Positions 54,314 through 55,542 of a stretch of 55,542 bases of DNA are shown piece after piece. The first letter of the stretch is position 1. Each line of letters begins with the position of its first letter. The notes under the pieces were generated by a model that saw nothing but the letters and a program-made list of their open reading frames with translations, was not told the DNA's origin and made no database searches. Position numbers and translations under genes: made by a program. Source of the DNA: Verrucomicrobiota bacterium (GTDB lineage: Bacteria > Verrucomicrobiota > Verrucomicrobiia > Limisphaerales > J093); NCBI GenBank assembly GCA_016871715.1, contig VHCO01000021.1, positions 1-55,542 of the forward strand. The letters run 5' to 3'.

Positions 54314-55542
54314 CAGTGGCCTCCATTCGTCGCCGCCGACCCGGCGCCGGGAGCTGCGCCCGTCCCGTGCGGGATCAGGGTGCCGCCGTGTTCGAGATAC
54401 TCGGCCGTGGTCAGGGGCTGCTGGTGGTAATCGGGCATGGCCGGGTTCGGGTTGCGGACGCGGGCGAGATAGGTCACCCGCGGTTTGACGGCGAGAAACT
54501 CGAGCAGCGAGTAACCGCGGTCCTGGCGTGCGGCTTTGGCGACGCGGCTATTGGGATCTTTGAGGTTGCCAAAGACGATCGCCTCGGCCGGGCACGCCTG
54601 TTCGCATGCGGTCTGGATCGCGCCGTCGCGCACCTCGACATCGGCTGAGGCGCCCGCCTGGATTTTCTGGGCGATCTTGGCCGCTTCGATGCGTTGGAGA
54701 CAAAAGGTGCACTTCTCCATCACCCCGCGCATGCGCACCGTCACCTGCGGGTTCTTCGCCAACCGCAGCAAGTCCCACTCCTCCTGGGGGCGACTGCCGC
54801 GGTCGCGATTCTTCAACCACCGTTTCACTTCCCACTCGCCGTCGGTGAAGGTGGTCAACGGGCTCTGGTAGAGCTTGTCCAAGGGGCGGCGGTGGTAATC
54901 GAAGAAGTTGAAGCGGCGGACTTTGAAGGGGCAGTTGTTCGAGCAATAGCGCGTGCCCACACAACGGTTGTAGGCCATCAAATTGAGGCCCTCGTCATCG
55001 TGAACGGTTGCATTGACCGGGCACACGCTCTCGCACGGCGCCGCTTCGCAATGCTGACACATCACCGGCTGGTTCACCACCTGCGGATCGGCCGTTGGCC
55101 CGGCGAAATAGCGATCGATCCGCAACCAGTGCATCTCCCGGTTGCGGCGCACCTGGTCTTTGCCGACGATCGGGATGTTATTCTCGCTCTGGCAGGCGAT
55201 CACACAGGCCGAACAACCGACGCACGCGCCCAAGTCCACCGTCATGCCCCACCAATGCGTGGCGTCCGGCTTAAGTTGGTCCAGCGGGTTGGGATAGATC
55301 GGCTTGGGCCGATGCTGTTCGTCCAAGCCGTAGGGAGGCTCGGGCAGATTCATCGCTTGGGCGAACTGCGGGTTCTGGCGGTAGGTCTCGAGGTTCGCTT
55401 CCCGCACGATCGGCCGGCCCTGCATCACCCAGTGATTCTGCGTACACGACAAGGGATACCGCTTGCCCGTGAGCTGGAGCGTAGCGCCGCTGGCGAAACC
55501 CAGCGCCTGGGTGGTCCGGAGCGGATCCGCATTGTAGCCGGT
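54313..55542 (-). CDS. actB: Alternative complex III Fe-S subunit ActB (5' part outside window)
   Basis: The frame is open to the window's right edge, so the N-terminal molybdopterin-oxidoreductase-like part is missing here. The visible 409 residues hold the ferredoxin domain with four cysteine clusters: [47 protein letters not shown], and CTFCLQRI with [10 protein letters not shown]. They ligate three or four Fe-S clusters that take electrons from quinol. The upstream [20 protein letters not shown] is typical of the end of the large domain. It is the first visible gene of the respiratory operon. Confidence 0.93.
   Translation of the reverse strand, partial: TGYNADPLRTTQALGFASGATLQLTGKRYPLSCTQNHWVMQGRPIVREANLETYRQNPQFAQAMNLPEPPYGLDEQHRPKPIYPNPLDQLKPDATHWWGMTVDLGACVGCSACVIACQSENNIPIVGKDQVRRNREMHWLRIDRYFAGPTADPQVVNQPVMCQHCEAAPCESVCPVNATVHDDEGLNLMAYNRCVGTRYCSNNCPFKVRRFNFFDYHRRPLDKLYQSPLTTFTDGEWEVKRWLKNRDRGSRPQEEWDLLRLAKNPQVTVRMRGVMEKCTFCLQRIEAAKIAQKIQAGASADVEVRDGAIQTACEQACPAEAIVFGNLKDPNSRVAKAARQDRGYSLLEFLAVKPRVTYLARVRNPNPAMPDYHQQPLTTAEYLEHGGTLIPHGTGAAPGAGSAATNGGH

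Overview
The window is bacterial, GC-rich and almost fully coding. It most resembles a member of the Verrucomicrobiota, probably the subdivision 3 / Limisphaerales-Pedosphaerales side. The signs are a pseudopilin ending in H-X9-DG, a PEP-CTERM surface protein, several Tat-exported Gfo/Idh/MocA proteins, an OmcB-like DUF11 protein, hairpin-rich intergenic repeats and an alternative complex III cluster. This placement is inference from gene content; no rRNA gene is present, and I saw no tRNA gene or CRISPR array.

Layout. Positions 1-3100 are a scarred patch: a gene tail, a small low-GC lipoprotein gene, an antitoxin-like remnant, a broken comM and a large secreted-protein gene cut off at the same junction. 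Positions 3279-9285 carry a lipoyl (GcvH-like) protein, a GH51-type arabinofuranosidase, malate dehydrogenase with a clear promoter, and a reverse-strand operon kamA-nth-lipoate ligase. Positions 9735-14105 hold three exported proteins (DUF11, PEP-CTERM, PQQ-type propeller) separated by two strong terminators. Positions 14132-17016 are a reverse-strand Fe-S operon (iscU-like, nifS-like, mrp-like) in which NifS lacks the PLP lysine and Mrp lacks the CxxC motif. Positions 17182-20945 hold a sugar isomerase-like protein, an Asp-box protein and a frameshifted pseudopilin gene.

Positions 21105-32849 are the most striking part: a twelve-gene reverse-strand phosphate cluster, phoU2-pstS2-pstC2-pstA2-pstB3-pstB2-porin-pstS1-pstC1-pstA1-pstB1-phoU1. 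It encodes one conventional Pst transporter and a second one with two different ATPases. Of these two, PstB2 lost its LSGGQ signature, while PstB3 kept LSGGQ but lost the Q-loop glutamine and H-loop histidine. A heterodimer would have one intact and one degenerate ATP site. PhoU2 is fused to a low-molecular-weight phosphatase fold whose catalytic cysteine and arginine are replaced.

Positions 32954-44037 carry a transposase-derived small protein, a pair of 74-bp direct repeats, three Gfo/Idh/MocA oxidoreductases, a hisF-hisI-membrane protein-trpE run and a secreted protein of unknown function. Positions 44038-46812 encode a cation/Ca2+ exchanger and a CLC channel. Positions 47042-55542 form one respiratory operon reading leftward: actB (cut by the window end), actC, actD, actE, actF, a small membrane protein, a CcoN-like subunit lacking Cu-B ligands, ccoO and a cytochrome c. 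Many neighbours overlap by ATGA, TAATG or TGATG, so translational coupling appears widespread.
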